A DNA stretch of 37,872 bases. Source: a virus. Location of the stretch: the IMG/VR virus record IMGVR_UViG_3300042467_002659, positions 1 to 37,872 of that record. The stretch is one strand, 5' to 3'. The position numbers and the translations under genes were made by a program. The notes under the pieces were generated by a model that saw only the letters and a list, made by a program, of their open reading frames with translations, was not told the DNA's origin and did not search any database. How positions within the stretch are numbered: the stretch's first letter is position 1; each line of letters opens with the position of its first letter. This document shows positions 7,269-15,108 of the stretch, one piece after another.

Positions 7269-7961
7269 CTACCAGTTTTTAACTATATGTTTGTCGCTGT
7301 AGAAACACTCTTGAAGCATGTTATTCCACTCGACGTTATATGTAGCTTTGTCTCGCTCGCCCAAAACAGCAAACCCTCTCACTCGTTCATGACAACAGTA
7401 ACACGTACCACAATGATTGTTATTGAAATGGTTTATCGTACAGGAGTGAGTGTTAAACAAGACATCTTGTCGACTAAGAAGGTAAAAGATTTCGATCGTG
7501 TTTTGTTTTAAGAGGTCAATAAAAGGCAGGTAAACGTTTTCTGATCTAACAAAATTTTTTTGTGTTTGTGATAGTATTTTTGTCGGAGCGAACATGAGTT
7601 TATTGGCCCCATTGAACCATCCATCAAAATTACATTGCTGCTTAGCAAGTAGCCTCATGCGTTTGTTCTCAGGAGGACTCATATCATTAAACGCAGGAGT
7701 ATCTGATATAACCTTTCTTTGTGTAACGCCAAGATAATCACAGAGCTCAAGTGCTTTCACGGCTTCCCAATAACGTCGTGGTACATGAGCTGTAAACACA
7801 TACACGTTTTCTTTACCATAGAAACGTTCGAGGAGAAGGTAGAGTGCTGCTGACTCCACCCCTCCTGACATTGACATGGCTACTTTCTTGAGATGGCTTG
7901 GGAAGGCATAATCAAGATCAAGTTCTGTTCCATCACGAAAATTTAAGTATCCCTTAGCCAT
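7269..7961 (-). CDS. PP-loop ATPase related to QueC (7-cyano-7-deazaguanine synthase-like)
   Basis: A 230-residue protein with an N-terminal PP-loop SMSGGVESAAL (residues 30-40) and a C-terminal cysteine cluster HSCTINHF...HCGTCYCCHERVRGF. That spacing and the closing R-x-x-GF are characteristic of the QueC zinc site. QueC converts carboxy-deazaguanine to preQ0 with ATP and ammonia. The usual SGGxDS is SGGVES here, so the Asp is replaced by Glu. No QueD, QueE or FolE is in the window, so the substrate may differ. The start at 7961 has AAGGA 6 nt upstream; an extension to 8036 would overlap pstS. Confidence 0.75.
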   Translation of the reverse strand: MAKGYLNFRDGTELDLDYAFPSHLKKVAMSMSGGVESAALYLLLERFYGKENVYVFTAHVPRRYWEAVKALELCDYLGVTQRKVISDTPAFNDMSPPENKRMRLLAKQQCNFDGWFNGANKLMFAPTKILSQTQKNFVRSENVYLPFIDLLKQNTIEIFYLLSRQDVLFNTHSCTINHFNNNHCGTCYCCHERVRGFAVLGERDKATYNVEWNNMLQECFYSDKHIVKNW

Positions 7962-7971
7962 GTCGCATCCT

Positions 7972-8979
7972 TCACTTAATTTGAGACCAAACACGTTTCC
8001 TAATTTCGTTTTGAAGAGATACAGGCAAGTGCACATAGTCTAGTTCTTCACTCATTTTGGCACCATTTTTAAACGCCCAGTCAAAAAACTTCAACACATC
8101 ATCACTTGCTTTTTTATCCTTTGGCTCTTTGTACATGATAATGAAGCTAGCAGTACTGATAGGCCAAGTAATCTTACCAGGCTGTTCAACAATACTGAGA
8201 CCCATTCCCGGTATGCTAAACCAGTCCGCCCCCTCTGCTGCAGCAGCAAATGATGTATCATCTGGATCGACAAATGCTCCATCTTTATTTTGTAATTTGA
8301 GATATGTCATGTTATTCTTTTTAACATAAGCATATTCAACATAACCGATTGATCCTTTAATTCTACCAACATTAGCAGCTACACCTTCATTGCCTTTACC
8401 GCCGACTGAACTAGCAGCTGGCCACTTTACTGCTGCACCTCTTCCAACTTTTTCTTCCCACTCCTTACTAACAACTGTCAAATAATCAGTGAAGTTGAAT
8501 GTTGTACCAGATCCATCTGCTCGGTGAACTACTGTAATAGCAGAGTTAGGAAGATTTTTTCCAGGATTTAACTCACGGAGTTGAGGGTCGTTCCAACGAG
8601 TGATCGTACCCATAAAAACCCGTGCAAGAACAGGACCTGTAATCCGTAGTTCACCAGGTGCAAACCCATCTAAGTTTACAATTGGTACAGTCCCTCCAAT
8701 AATTGCAGGGAACTGCACCTGTCCTCTTTTTTCTAACTCATCCCCTTTTACAGGAGCGTCTGAGGCACCAAACGTAACCGTACCCGAGTTAATTTGTCGG
8801 ATACCGCCCGAACTACCAATACTTTGATAGTTCAATCCGACACCAGATTCTTTCTTGTACGCTTCCGCCCATTTTGCATAGATTGGATATGGGAACGTTG
8901 CTCCTGCTCCTGTAATAATGTTTTGAGCACTAACATAACCAGATAAAAGCATTAAAAATACACCAATAAAATTTCTCAT
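7972..8979 (-). CDS. pstS: Phosphate ABC transporter substrate-binding protein PstS (auxiliary metabolic gene)
   Basis: A 335-residue periplasmic phosphate-binding protein. It has a Sec signal peptide (MRNFIGVFLMLLSGYVSA, likely cleaved before QN). PstS hallmarks are ITGAGATFPYPIYAKW, IGSSGGIRQI, GASDAPVKGDEL, RADGSGTTFNFTDYL and GSIGYVEYAY; the GSGTT loop and the early TFPYP contribute phosphate ligands. Marine phages carry pstS to sustain phosphate uptake through the host PstCAB transporter. The ATG at 8979 follows GAGGA by a few bases; ATG 8982 is an alternative. It lies between nrdB and the PP-loop gene, and no Pho-box-containing gap precedes it. Confidence 0.95.
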   Translation of the reverse strand: MRNFIGVFLMLLSGYVSAQNIITGAGATFPYPIYAKWAEAYKKESGVGLNYQSIGSSGGIRQINSGTVTFGASDAPVKGDELEKRGQVQFPAIIGGTVPIVNLDGFAPGELRITGPVLARVFMGTITRWNDPQLRELNPGKNLPNSAITVVHRADGSGTTFNFTDYLTVVSKEWEEKVGRGAAVKWPAASSVGGKGNEGVAANVGRIKGSIGYVEYAYVKKNNMTYLKLQNKDGAFVDPDDTSFAAAAEGADWFSIPGMGLSIVEQPGKITWPISTASFIIMYKEPKDKKASDDVLKFFDWAFKNGAKMSEELDYVHLPVSLQNEIRKRVWSQIK

Positions 8980-9004
8980 CATTTCCTCACAAATTAAATT
9001 AAAA

Positions 9005-9994
9005 TTAGGCCGCTTTGGCCCAAACCTCATCCCACGAACCAGTTACCGCGCCCTTCGCATAGTCGGTAGCACGGTTTTCAAAAAAGTTTGTATGTGTTGG
9101 AGCATTAATCATTTCTTCGACCCAAGGCAAAGGGTTCTTCTTTACCTTCATAATACCTTTGAGACCAAGACTGATAAGGCGACGATCAGTAATATAGCGG
9201 ATATAACGTTTAACGTCGTCAGCGTCCAGATTATCCATACTACCCATACTAAATGATAAATCGATAAACCGATCTTCGAGCTCAACCATTTTTCCAGCAA
9301 TTGTATAGATTTGTCCTTTAAGCTCATCATTCCAAATGTCCCTGTTTTCTTCGATGAATGTACGGAACAACTTTATCATAGACTCTGCATGCATTGTTTC
9401 ATCTACAATACTCCATGTCACAATTTGACCCATCCCTTTCATCTTCCCATGACGTGGAAAGTTTAGGAGCATGATGAAGCTCGAAAAAAGCTGCATTCCC
9501 TCTGTAAACGCGCTGAATGCCGCAATCTGCTGTGCAATTGTCTGCTGATCCTGGCCTGCAATCGATAAGAAGTAGTCGTGCTTCGCTCTCATCTCTTCGT
9601 ACTCTAGGAACTCGTTGTACGTTGACTCCGGCATTCCTAAGGTCTCGATCAAGTGACTGTAAGCAGCTACATGAAGTGCTTCCCTTGCAGCAAAACCACT
9701 CAACATCATTCGCACCTCCGGCTGCGGAAAGTACGGTAAGTAGTTCTTGACGTATCCGCCCGCAACGTCCACATCTCCCTGCGTAAAGAACCGGAAGATA
9801 TTTGTTAAGAACTTCTTTTCGGATACTGTTAGTTTGTTCTTCCAATCTTTCACATCCTCAATCATTGGAACTTCGGTGTGTAGCCAGTGACTCTGTTCAT
9901 GTTTCAACCATGCATCATATGCCCAAGGGTAGTTAAATGGTTTGAATGAACTTCTTTCATCTGTTAGTTTTAATTTTCTTTTAGTAGCGTTCAT
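9005..9994 (-). CDS. nrdB: Ribonucleotide reductase class Ia, beta subunit
   Basis: A 329-residue ferritin-like NrdB. The di-iron ligands and radical tyrosine can be seen: TQGDVDVAGGY (first Asp), REALHVAAYSHLIE (Glu, His and the Tyr equivalent to E. coli Y122), FTEGMQLFSSF (Glu) and VDETMHAES (Glu, His). It supplies the tyrosyl radical to NrdA, so deoxynucleotides are made from host ribonucleotides. GAGGAAGT precedes the ATG and the start overlaps the preceding stop as ATGA. nrdA lies three genes upstream in the same operon, separated by a thioredoxin-like protein, an exported nuclease and a 2OG oxygenase. Confidence 0.96.
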   Translation of the reverse strand: MNATKRKLKLTDERSSFKPFNYPWAYDAWLKHEQSHWLHTEVPMIEDVKDWKNKLTVSEKKFLTNIFRFFTQGDVDVAGGYVKNYLPYFPQPEVRMMLSGFAAREALHVAAYSHLIETLGMPESTYNEFLEYEEMRAKHDYFLSIAGQDQQTIAQQIAAFSAFTEGMQLFSSFIMLLNFPRHGKMKGMGQIVTWSIVDETMHAESMIKLFRTFIEENRDIWNDELKGQIYTIAGKMVELEDRFIDLSFSMGSMDNLDADDVKRYIRYITDRRLISLGLKGIMKVKKNPLPWVEEMINAPTHTNFFENRATDYAKGAVTGSWDEVWAKAA

Positions 9995-10638
9995 ACTTCC
10001 TCGACTGAATATCTTAATGTTAGACCTAGCTTGAGGCCTTTGAATTTACCTGTACAATGTATATGCTTTGTCTCAAACATTATAAGACTTCCCGGCACAT
10101 AAGGGAACGCTTTACCCGATAAACCATAGTAATAAGCGTGTGCATGATCAAGGTGTCGCTCCCAAAATGCGCGGTCAATATCTTTTCCTGTGTGTCCTTC
10201 GATCTCCTGTGTCCCAGGTATACCCTGCTCAGGCATGGTAACAGAGAATCCATTACGAAAAAATTCGTTCACTTTTTGAACCATAGACCATGTTATAGGT
10301 TTCATATGCCATCGTTGATCAAATACAATCATATCAACACCAGTACCTTCAATATAAATGGGAATAACAAAATTAACAGCAAGAGGCCATTCAGGTAAAT
10401 GATCAACGTGTGGGTGGTATGGAACTTCATGCTTATAGAAATTCCCACCAAGAAACTTTTTGATTGGATAATATTTCCGCAGAATAGGCTCGACCCATTG
10501 AAGAGCCTTGCCTGGATCTGCTTTCTTCATAACCGGTGTTCTATAAACACCTATAGAGTCATAGTATTGCTGGAGTCTTTCGATAAGATCCGGATCAAAT
10601 ACGTCAAACTTCTGCCATGAATCAATAGGACCAATCAT
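9991..10638 (-). CDS. 2-oxoglutarate/Fe(II)-dependent oxygenase-like protein
   Basis: A 215-residue protein with a cupin-like 2OG-Fe(II) oxygenase signature: HVDH at residues 77-80 (HxD iron ligands). The distal KHIHCTGKFKGLKLGLTLRYS (about 191-211) provides the second His and the Arg for 2-oxoglutarate. Family members hydroxylate peptides, nucleobases or small molecules; many T4-like marine phages carry several with unknown targets. It sits between nrdB and the secreted nuclease gene, with an ATGA overlap to nrdB. A second, unrelated-looking 2OG enzyme occurs at 31952-32608. Confidence 0.72.
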   Translation of the reverse strand: MIGPIDSWQKFDVFDPDLIERLQQYYDSIGVYRTPVMKKADPGKALQWVEPILRKYYPIKKFLGGNFYKHEVPYHPHVDHLPEWPLAVNFVIPIYIEGTGVDMIVFDQRWHMKPITWSMVQKVNEFFRNGFSVTMPEQGIPGTQEIEGHTGKDIDRAFWERHLDHAHAYYYGLSGKAFPYVPGSLIMFETKHIHCTGKFKGLKLGLTLRYSVEEV

Positions 10639-11067
10639 TTAACACCAGCTTATCTTTGCTTCACCAAAATACTCTCTTGCAAAACCATTTGCAATCAGTT
10701 GCTGACGAAGACTCCTACCATCTAAAACGATATCACCAAGTACACGACCGCCGTATTTGTCCCAATCCATAAGGATAATTTGACGTTTTGTACTTTTATT
10801 GATAAGGTCCTTGGTGAATTGTGTTGCTGCTTCTCCACGTTTAGCTTCTGATTCACATTTTGCACGAAAAGACTTCTCTGGTGTATCAACACCATACACA
10901 CGAATAGACAACTCTTTCTTCAATGGATCGGGAAGCCAATTTGCTTGAAAAGCAACAGTATCTCCATCAATGACGCGTGTCAACACAACATCATATGTAA
11001 CACCTGTTTTGTTTTGAGCGAAAGCTAAACAAGGAACAAGTAAAATAAGGGCTAGTAATTTCTTCAT
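10639..11067 (-). CDS. Exported staphylococcal-nuclease-like thermonuclease
   Basis: A 142-residue SNase (TNase) domain protein with a clear signal peptide (MKKLLALILLVPCLAFA, then QN). Domain motifs are VLTRVIDGDTVAF (28-40), IRVYGVDTPEK (55-65, catalytic Arg and Glu), KYGGRVLGDIV (105-114, second catalytic Arg) and LIANGFA. It would cut DNA or RNA in the periplasm or outside. Cysteines at 71 and 142 could form a disulphide after export. It overlaps the thioredoxin-like gene as ATGA. Why a phage exports a nuclease from its nucleotide-supply operon is not obvious. Confidence 0.88.
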   Translation of the reverse strand: MKKLLALILLVPCLAFAQNKTGVTYDVVLTRVIDGDTVAFQANWLPDPLKKELSIRVYGVDTPEKSFRAKCESEAKRGEAATQFTKDLINKSTKRQIILMDWDKYGGRVLGDIVLDGRSLRQQLIANGFAREYFGEAKISWC

Positions 11068-11312
11068 TGTTGTAATGCCTCTTCTAATTGTTGTTGAGTA
11101 AATGTACCGCTAATTCTTTGAAGGATGTTATTGTTTTCATCAAGAATAATCATATGTGGAATACCTTTGATACCATAAAATATGGTTGATTCAATGTTAT
11201 CTTCTACATCGATTTTTTCGACATGGAAAGGTATGTGCATACCCTCCATGACTTTATCCATCTGCTTACATTTGGTGCACCAAGGTGCTTCAAACTTTAG
11301 AATTCTTTTCAT
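11064..11312 (-). CDS. Thioredoxin/glutaredoxin-like protein
   Basis: An 82-residue single thioredoxin-fold domain with the active site APWCTKCKQM (C12 and C15), the cis-proline segment KGIPHMIIL and a C-terminal helix EEALQQ. Its size is nearer glutaredoxin/NrdH than thioredoxin. It lies directly after nrdA, with GAGGG before the ATG. The obvious role is to reduce the C-terminal cysteine pair of the phage ribonucleotide reductase, as T4 NrdC does. The motif WCTKC differs from classical WCGPC and CPYC. Confidence 0.88.
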   Translation of the reverse strand: MKRILKFEAPWCTKCKQMDKVMEGMHIPFHVEKIDVEDNIESTIFYGIKGIPHMIILDENNNILQRISGTFTQQQLEEALQQ

Positions 11313-13127
11313 TTATCCCTCACATGCAAGGCATACGTCGCCATCAGCAACAGCTTTGAGATCGATTTCTTGGATTACTTGACGTTCGATCCTCTTTGAT
11401 ACTTTATCTGCCTTGGCTAGTTTCTCACTACGGCAGTAATACAGTGTTTTAAGGCCCAACTTCCATGCAAGGAAGTGAACCGCATGAATGTACTTAATGT
11501 CACTGTCTGGACGGAAAAATACGTTCAGCGACTGCGCCTGATCGATATACTTTTGACGATCAGCAGCATGTTCAATAATCCAACGTTGATCAATTTCCAT
11601 CGACGTCTTAAATACATCTTTCGTCTGCTCATCAAGAAAATCAAGGTGCTGAACAGATCCATCGTTAGCGATAATACTTGACCAGATTTCATCATATTCA
11701 TCGGTACTGATTGATGCGTTTTCGTCTCCATACTGAAGGTGTTTCTGAATAACACGATCCAACCATTTGTTTTTATTTAAATGAGCACCGGAAAGGGTGT
11801 CTTGACGATAAGCATTAGCACGATACGGTTCAATGGAAGGACTTGTGTTGCCCATAATAATGCTGGAGCTAGCATTAGGAGCAATAGCCATGGTATGTGA
11901 GAACCTGCGGCCAGTTCCTTTTGTATCAGGGGCTTCCCCTCGTTCTTTACCTAATTCAAGGTTGGCTGTATCAAGCCCACTGCTGATGTGTTTAAAGATC
12001 TTGTTATTGATAATCTTTGCTACGACACCTTCGAACGCAACGCCCTCTTTTTGTAGATATGCATGAAAACCGAGGGCACCAACACCAATAGACCGTTCCA
12101 TGCTAGCAGAATATTTTGCTCGTGATATGCTATCAGGAGCATTATCAATGAAATGCTGTAGAACGTTATCAAGCATCTCGGCCACGTCCCGAAGAAAATG
12201 TCTGTCATTTTTCCAATCATCGTAATACTCCAAGTTAACAGACGACAGACAGCACACAGCGGTCCGGTTTCGATCTGTAGGTAGAACAATTTCACTACAA
12301 AGGTTCGATTGCCTGATAGAAAGGCCTTTCTCCTTTTGAAAGCTAGGCATAGCATTATTACTGGTGTCAATAAAGTGCAAGTAAGGCTCACCTGTGTGCA
12401 TCCTCAAATCAAGGATCTTTTGCCACAATTCCTTCGCTGATACAACTTCTCGCACCTCTTTGTTATGAGGATCGCGAAGCTCCCAACTGTCATCTGCGTT
12501 AGGGTCTTTCATAGACTTTTCAATAATCTGCATAAAATCATTTGTAATATTAATTCCATGATGCAGATTCAGGGCACGCATATTAGGATCGCCTGTGGGT
12601 TTACGCATCTCAAGGAAGAGATGAACATCAGGGTGGGAAATGTCAAGATATGCAGCATAACTGCCACGACGAGTACGACCCTGACGATATGCAAGCGAGG
12701 ATGCGTCATAAGTGCGTAGGTGAGGCATAATACCAGTAGACTTATCATCAGCAGAACGTATTCCAACTCCAATTCCAATACCTCCTCCAAGCATTGATAA
12801 CCAGTTCACTTCCGACAGACAATCCACCAAACCCTCTGCACTATCGTGTAGGTATGGTAGAAAACATGAAATAGGCAATCCCCTAGCACTACGCCCAAAA
12901 GACAGAATGGGAGTAGAGTAGGAAAGCCAATGTTTACTAGAATATTCGTAAAGACGCTGCGCATGCTCTGGGTTACTGCCGAATTGTTTTGACACGAATG
13001 CAAATCTATGCTGAGGACTTGTTTCATCATCTTTCATATACGATTCACGAAGACGTTTGATGCCAAGTTCATCAAAAAGACCATCACGCGAATAATCTAC
13101 CTCAATACCAAGAAAGGTATCCTTCAT
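11313..13127 (-). CDS. nrdA: Ribonucleotide reductase class Ia, alpha subunit (compact form)
   Basis: A 604-residue NrdA. The catalytic parts are present: ISCFLPY (C88, equivalent to E. coli C225), SNLCSEIVLPT (the N-C-E triad around the thiyl radical), AVCCLSSVN (C462 equivalent), and TLYYCR (the Tyr pair of the radical path). The C-terminal redox pair is CLACEG. It is about 150 residues shorter than E. coli or T4 NrdA, and the N terminus enters the catalytic domain almost at once (SYMKDDETSPQHRFAFVS), so no ATP cone is visible. The ATG at 13127 has GGAG 6 nt upstream; the longer frame needs a TTG. It works with NrdB and the thioredoxin-like protein. Confidence 0.96.
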   Translation of the reverse strand: MKDTFLGIEVDYSRDGLFDELGIKRLRESYMKDDETSPQHRFAFVSKQFGSNPEHAQRLYEYSSKHWLSYSTPILSFGRSARGLPISCFLPYLHDSAEGLVDCLSEVNWLSMLGGGIGIGVGIRSADDKSTGIMPHLRTYDASSLAYRQGRTRRGSYAAYLDISHPDVHLFLEMRKPTGDPNMRALNLHHGINITNDFMQIIEKSMKDPNADDSWELRDPHNKEVREVVSAKELWQKILDLRMHTGEPYLHFIDTSNNAMPSFQKEKGLSIRQSNLCSEIVLPTDRNRTAVCCLSSVNLEYYDDWKNDRHFLRDVAEMLDNVLQHFIDNAPDSISRAKYSASMERSIGVGALGFHAYLQKEGVAFEGVVAKIINNKIFKHISSGLDTANLELGKERGEAPDTKGTGRRFSHTMAIAPNASSSIIMGNTSPSIEPYRANAYRQDTLSGAHLNKNKWLDRVIQKHLQYGDENASISTDEYDEIWSSIIANDGSVQHLDFLDEQTKDVFKTSMEIDQRWIIEHAADRQKYIDQAQSLNVFFRPDSDIKYIHAVHFLAWKLGLKTLYYCRSEKLAKADKVSKRIERQVIQEIDLKAVADGDVCLACEG

Positions 13128-13146
13128 ACAAAGCTCCAATTTATTA

Positions 13147-13833
13147 TTATTCAGAAACGACTTGTGATGTCAGAGGAAATACTTCAGCAATAACTACAGC
13201 ACATGCTTTTGCTATTTCCATATGCTCTTTTTGAGTTCCGTTGGCAGATCGGAGCTGTATATAGTGTATCCATGAACGCAGGGTTCCGTTCATATAAAGA
13301 CGCGAGAGAGTGAGTCCTTCCGGCAATACAGCGCGTGCAACTTCCTTTGCAATACCCTTGCTTACAGCCCATTCATAGGCCATTTTTGCTTCGGTTAAAA
13401 CGCGTTGTTGCATTTGCTGCCATTGATAGAGCAGCTGTCGATGCTGATCGTTTTCGCGTGGATTAATATCTACACTATTTTGTCGATTGTTGTTGTCCTG
13501 AAGACGGCAGTCTCGTAGTACGAAATCCATTTCGCGTGTGGGGTCTGCGTAACGCTGGGAGAACTCCTGGAAACTGAAACTTCTGTGACGGAGGATTTGG
13601 CGGGCAATGTCTCGGGTGGTTGTGATTTCAAGACAGGCTGAGACCATTTCAAGTGGTGACCAGTGTTGGTGTTTAATGAGGTATTTGATGAGCTTTGCGG
13701 AAGTTTCCGTGTTATGCTGGTTTGACGGATTGCTGACACGTGCGCAATAGGCAACGAGCTCTTGTACGTCATACAAACCCTCCGAAACAAGTTCTTTACT
13801 AGGCTTTTGATAACTAATTAACTTAACGTTCAT
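13147..13833 (-). CDS. thyX: Flavin-dependent thymidylate synthase
   Basis: A 228-residue ThyX with the signature RHRSFSFQEFSQRYA (R82, R84, S92), which fits the RHR-x7-S motif. It also has HWSPLEM and GLTLSRLYMNGTLRSWIHY for FAD and dUMP binding. It makes dTMP from dUMP using methylene-tetrahydrofolate and NAD(P)H. It belongs to the same operon as nrdA/nrdB, so the phage carries a dedicated dTTP supply. AAGG precedes the ATG, which overlaps the previous stop as ATGA. Confidence 0.96.
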   Translation of the reverse strand: MNVKLISYQKPSKELVSEGLYDVQELVAYCARVSNPSNQHNTETSAKLIKYLIKHQHWSPLEMVSACLEITTTRDIARQILRHRSFSFQEFSQRYADPTREMDFVLRDCRLQDNNNRQNSVDINPRENDQHRQLLYQWQQMQQRVLTEAKMAYEWAVSKGIAKEVARAVLPEGLTLSRLYMNGTLRSWIHYIQLRSANGTQKEHMEIAKACAVVIAEVFPLTSQVVSE

Positions 13834-14027
13834 TTAATGATACCTTCCACCCAATTTTCACATGCATCTTCAGCAAACCTTTCACTATATGGGATGGGTA
13901 CTGAACTAACAATTTTATCGTTTTCCATAAACTCGATCTCAAACGTCTCATTCATCTGTCTTACAGCATACAAACGCGCTGCCCTGCCATTTCCGTCACC
14001 ATAGTAAGTACTCAGTAACGTCTTCAT
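13830..14027 (-). CDS. Small protein of unknown function between primase and thyX
   Basis: A 65-residue protein starting MKTLLSTYYGDGNGRAARLYAV, with a beta-rich middle (ETFEIEFMENDKIVSSVPIPY) and a C-terminal helix (AEDACENWVEGI). I do not recognise it. The start at 14027 overlaps the primase stop as ATGA and has GGAAAA upstream; a start four codons earlier (14039) has no Shine-Dalgarno. The overlap at both ends points to a true operon member. Confidence 0.6.
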   Translation of the reverse strand: MKTLLSTYYGDGNGRAARLYAVRQMNETFEIEFMENDKIVSSVPIPYSERFAEDACENWVEGIIK

Positions 14028-15052
14028 ATTTTTTTCCATTGCGATAACCTCAATCTTGCTGTTAAATCTTTAAATGTATTGTTTTCTATAATATTGTGAA
14101 TATCTGACGACGATAACCCACCACAAATCATTTCGTTGATGTCTTTATGCGTGACGGTGTCTGGCCATATACACACATTATAACCTGCATTGATACACTT
14201 TTCAATAGCGCTAACAATATTTTTATTACGTGGTTCATTATCATAAACAACAACCGTATTACTAGGTGTGATTCCTAGCCGCTGAGACGCTCTATCCAAG
14301 TGAGAGCTACCCATGGCAATACAATTAGAAAGGAACATAGAATCAATCGGCCCTTCAACAACAAATACTTTCTTTCGTACATCAAGTCTCTCCAATCCAT
14401 ATACTTTTGGTTTCTCTTCATCAAGCATTATTGTTATGTATCTAAGCTCTACATCAAAGAATGCCCGTCCTTGATAGCCGAACAGATTTCCATTCTGATC
14501 CACAAAAGGAATAATTAAACGTGGCTCATCTTTATTTGAAAGATCGAATTTGTTAGGAATAATAGTATTTGTCCATGCTTTAAACTTAGGAGCATAGAAC
14601 AACTTCGAGTGCATGTGGGGAGGGATCTTCCTACCTACAACATAACGCTTTGCTGGATGTTCAACAGGCAACTGCGAGATCTTCTTTAATCCCGACAGCG
14701 CTGTAAATTTAATGAATTTCGGCGTAATAAACCTGGATATATCGGGCTCTGGCTCAACTATCCTTTCTGTACTTCCTTTTCGTTCTAGGAAGGTTTCACG
14801 CCGGTAGTCATTATAAGCATTTGGGTCTACTTGTTCCAAAAACTTTGAGAAAGGCATAGTAACATTACAATTATGGCACGTGTAGATAAATTTGCCATCA
14901 CGGCCTAAAATATATCCACGCGCCTTTGTTTTACTCTTGCGTGAGTCACCACATATTGGACATCTCATATTCCACAGTGTCTCGTGCTTCCGTGTAAACA
15001 TTGAGAGCCTTGGTGCTAGCGCACCAATATATTTCACATCAATCCATTGCAT
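14024..15052 (-). CDS. DNA primase, T4 gp61-like
   Basis: A 342-residue DnaG-type primase. The N-terminal zinc ribbon is CPICGDS ... YTCHNC, with the KARGYILGRDGKF loop between. The Toprim catalytic Glu is in VFVVEGPIDSMFL and the acidic pair in VVVYDNEPR. It synthesises RNA primers with the gp41-type helicase encoded at 30581-31951. The ATG at 15052 has AGGAGG only 4 nt upstream, and that Shine-Dalgarno is wholly inside a strong hairpin (15054-15090). A sigma70-like promoter in the leader could produce a transcript lacking half of the hairpin. Confidence 0.9.
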   Translation of the reverse strand: MQWIDVKYIGALAPRLSMFTRKHETLWNMRCPICGDSRKSKTKARGYILGRDGKFIYTCHNCNVTMPFSKFLEQVDPNAYNDYRRETFLERKGSTERIVEPEPDISRFITPKFIKFTALSGLKKISQLPVEHPAKRYVVGRKIPPHMHSKLFYAPKFKAWTNTIIPNKFDLSNKDEPRLIIPFVDQNGNLFGYQGRAFFDVELRYITIMLDEEKPKVYGLERLDVRKKVFVVEGPIDSMFLSNCIAMGSSHLDRASQRLGITPSNTVVVYDNEPRNKNIVSAIEKCINAGYNVCIWPDTVTHKDINEMICGGLSSSDIHNIIENNTFKDLTARLRLSQWKKI

Positions 15053-15053
15053 A

Positions 15054-15090
15054 AAACCTCCTAAGTCAGCAAATCGACTGTAGGAGGTTT
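15054..15090 (-). promoter_or_regulatory. Hairpin that sequesters the primase Shine-Dalgarno
   Basis: Arms 15054-15063 and 15081-15090 are perfectly complementary over 10 bp. After a one-base bulge (15080), four more pairs form (15064-15067 with 15076-15079), closing an 8-nt loop. The whole AGGAGG of the primase gene (15062-15057) is base-paired. The arrangement resembles T4 genes such as e and soc, where hairpins silence the gene on read-through transcripts. Confidence 0.7.
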
Positions 15091-15105
15091 ATTCTAAGAA
15101 GTCAA
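15077..15105 (-). promoter_or_regulatory. Sigma70-like promoter embedded in the primase leader
   Basis: TTGACT (15105-15100), a 17-nt spacer and TACAGT (15082-15077). Transcription would start near 15070, in the loop of the hairpin. The resulting mRNA would lack the 5' arm and expose the Shine-Dalgarno. The -10 matches consensus at 4 of 6 positions. Confidence 0.5.
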
Positions 15106-15108
15106 CGG

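Noticed and set aside
9399-9845. A 148-codon frame on the minus strand inside nrdB
   Set aside because: It lies in another frame of a fully conserved nrdB, lacks a ribosome site and has an unnatural Cys/Arg-rich composition.
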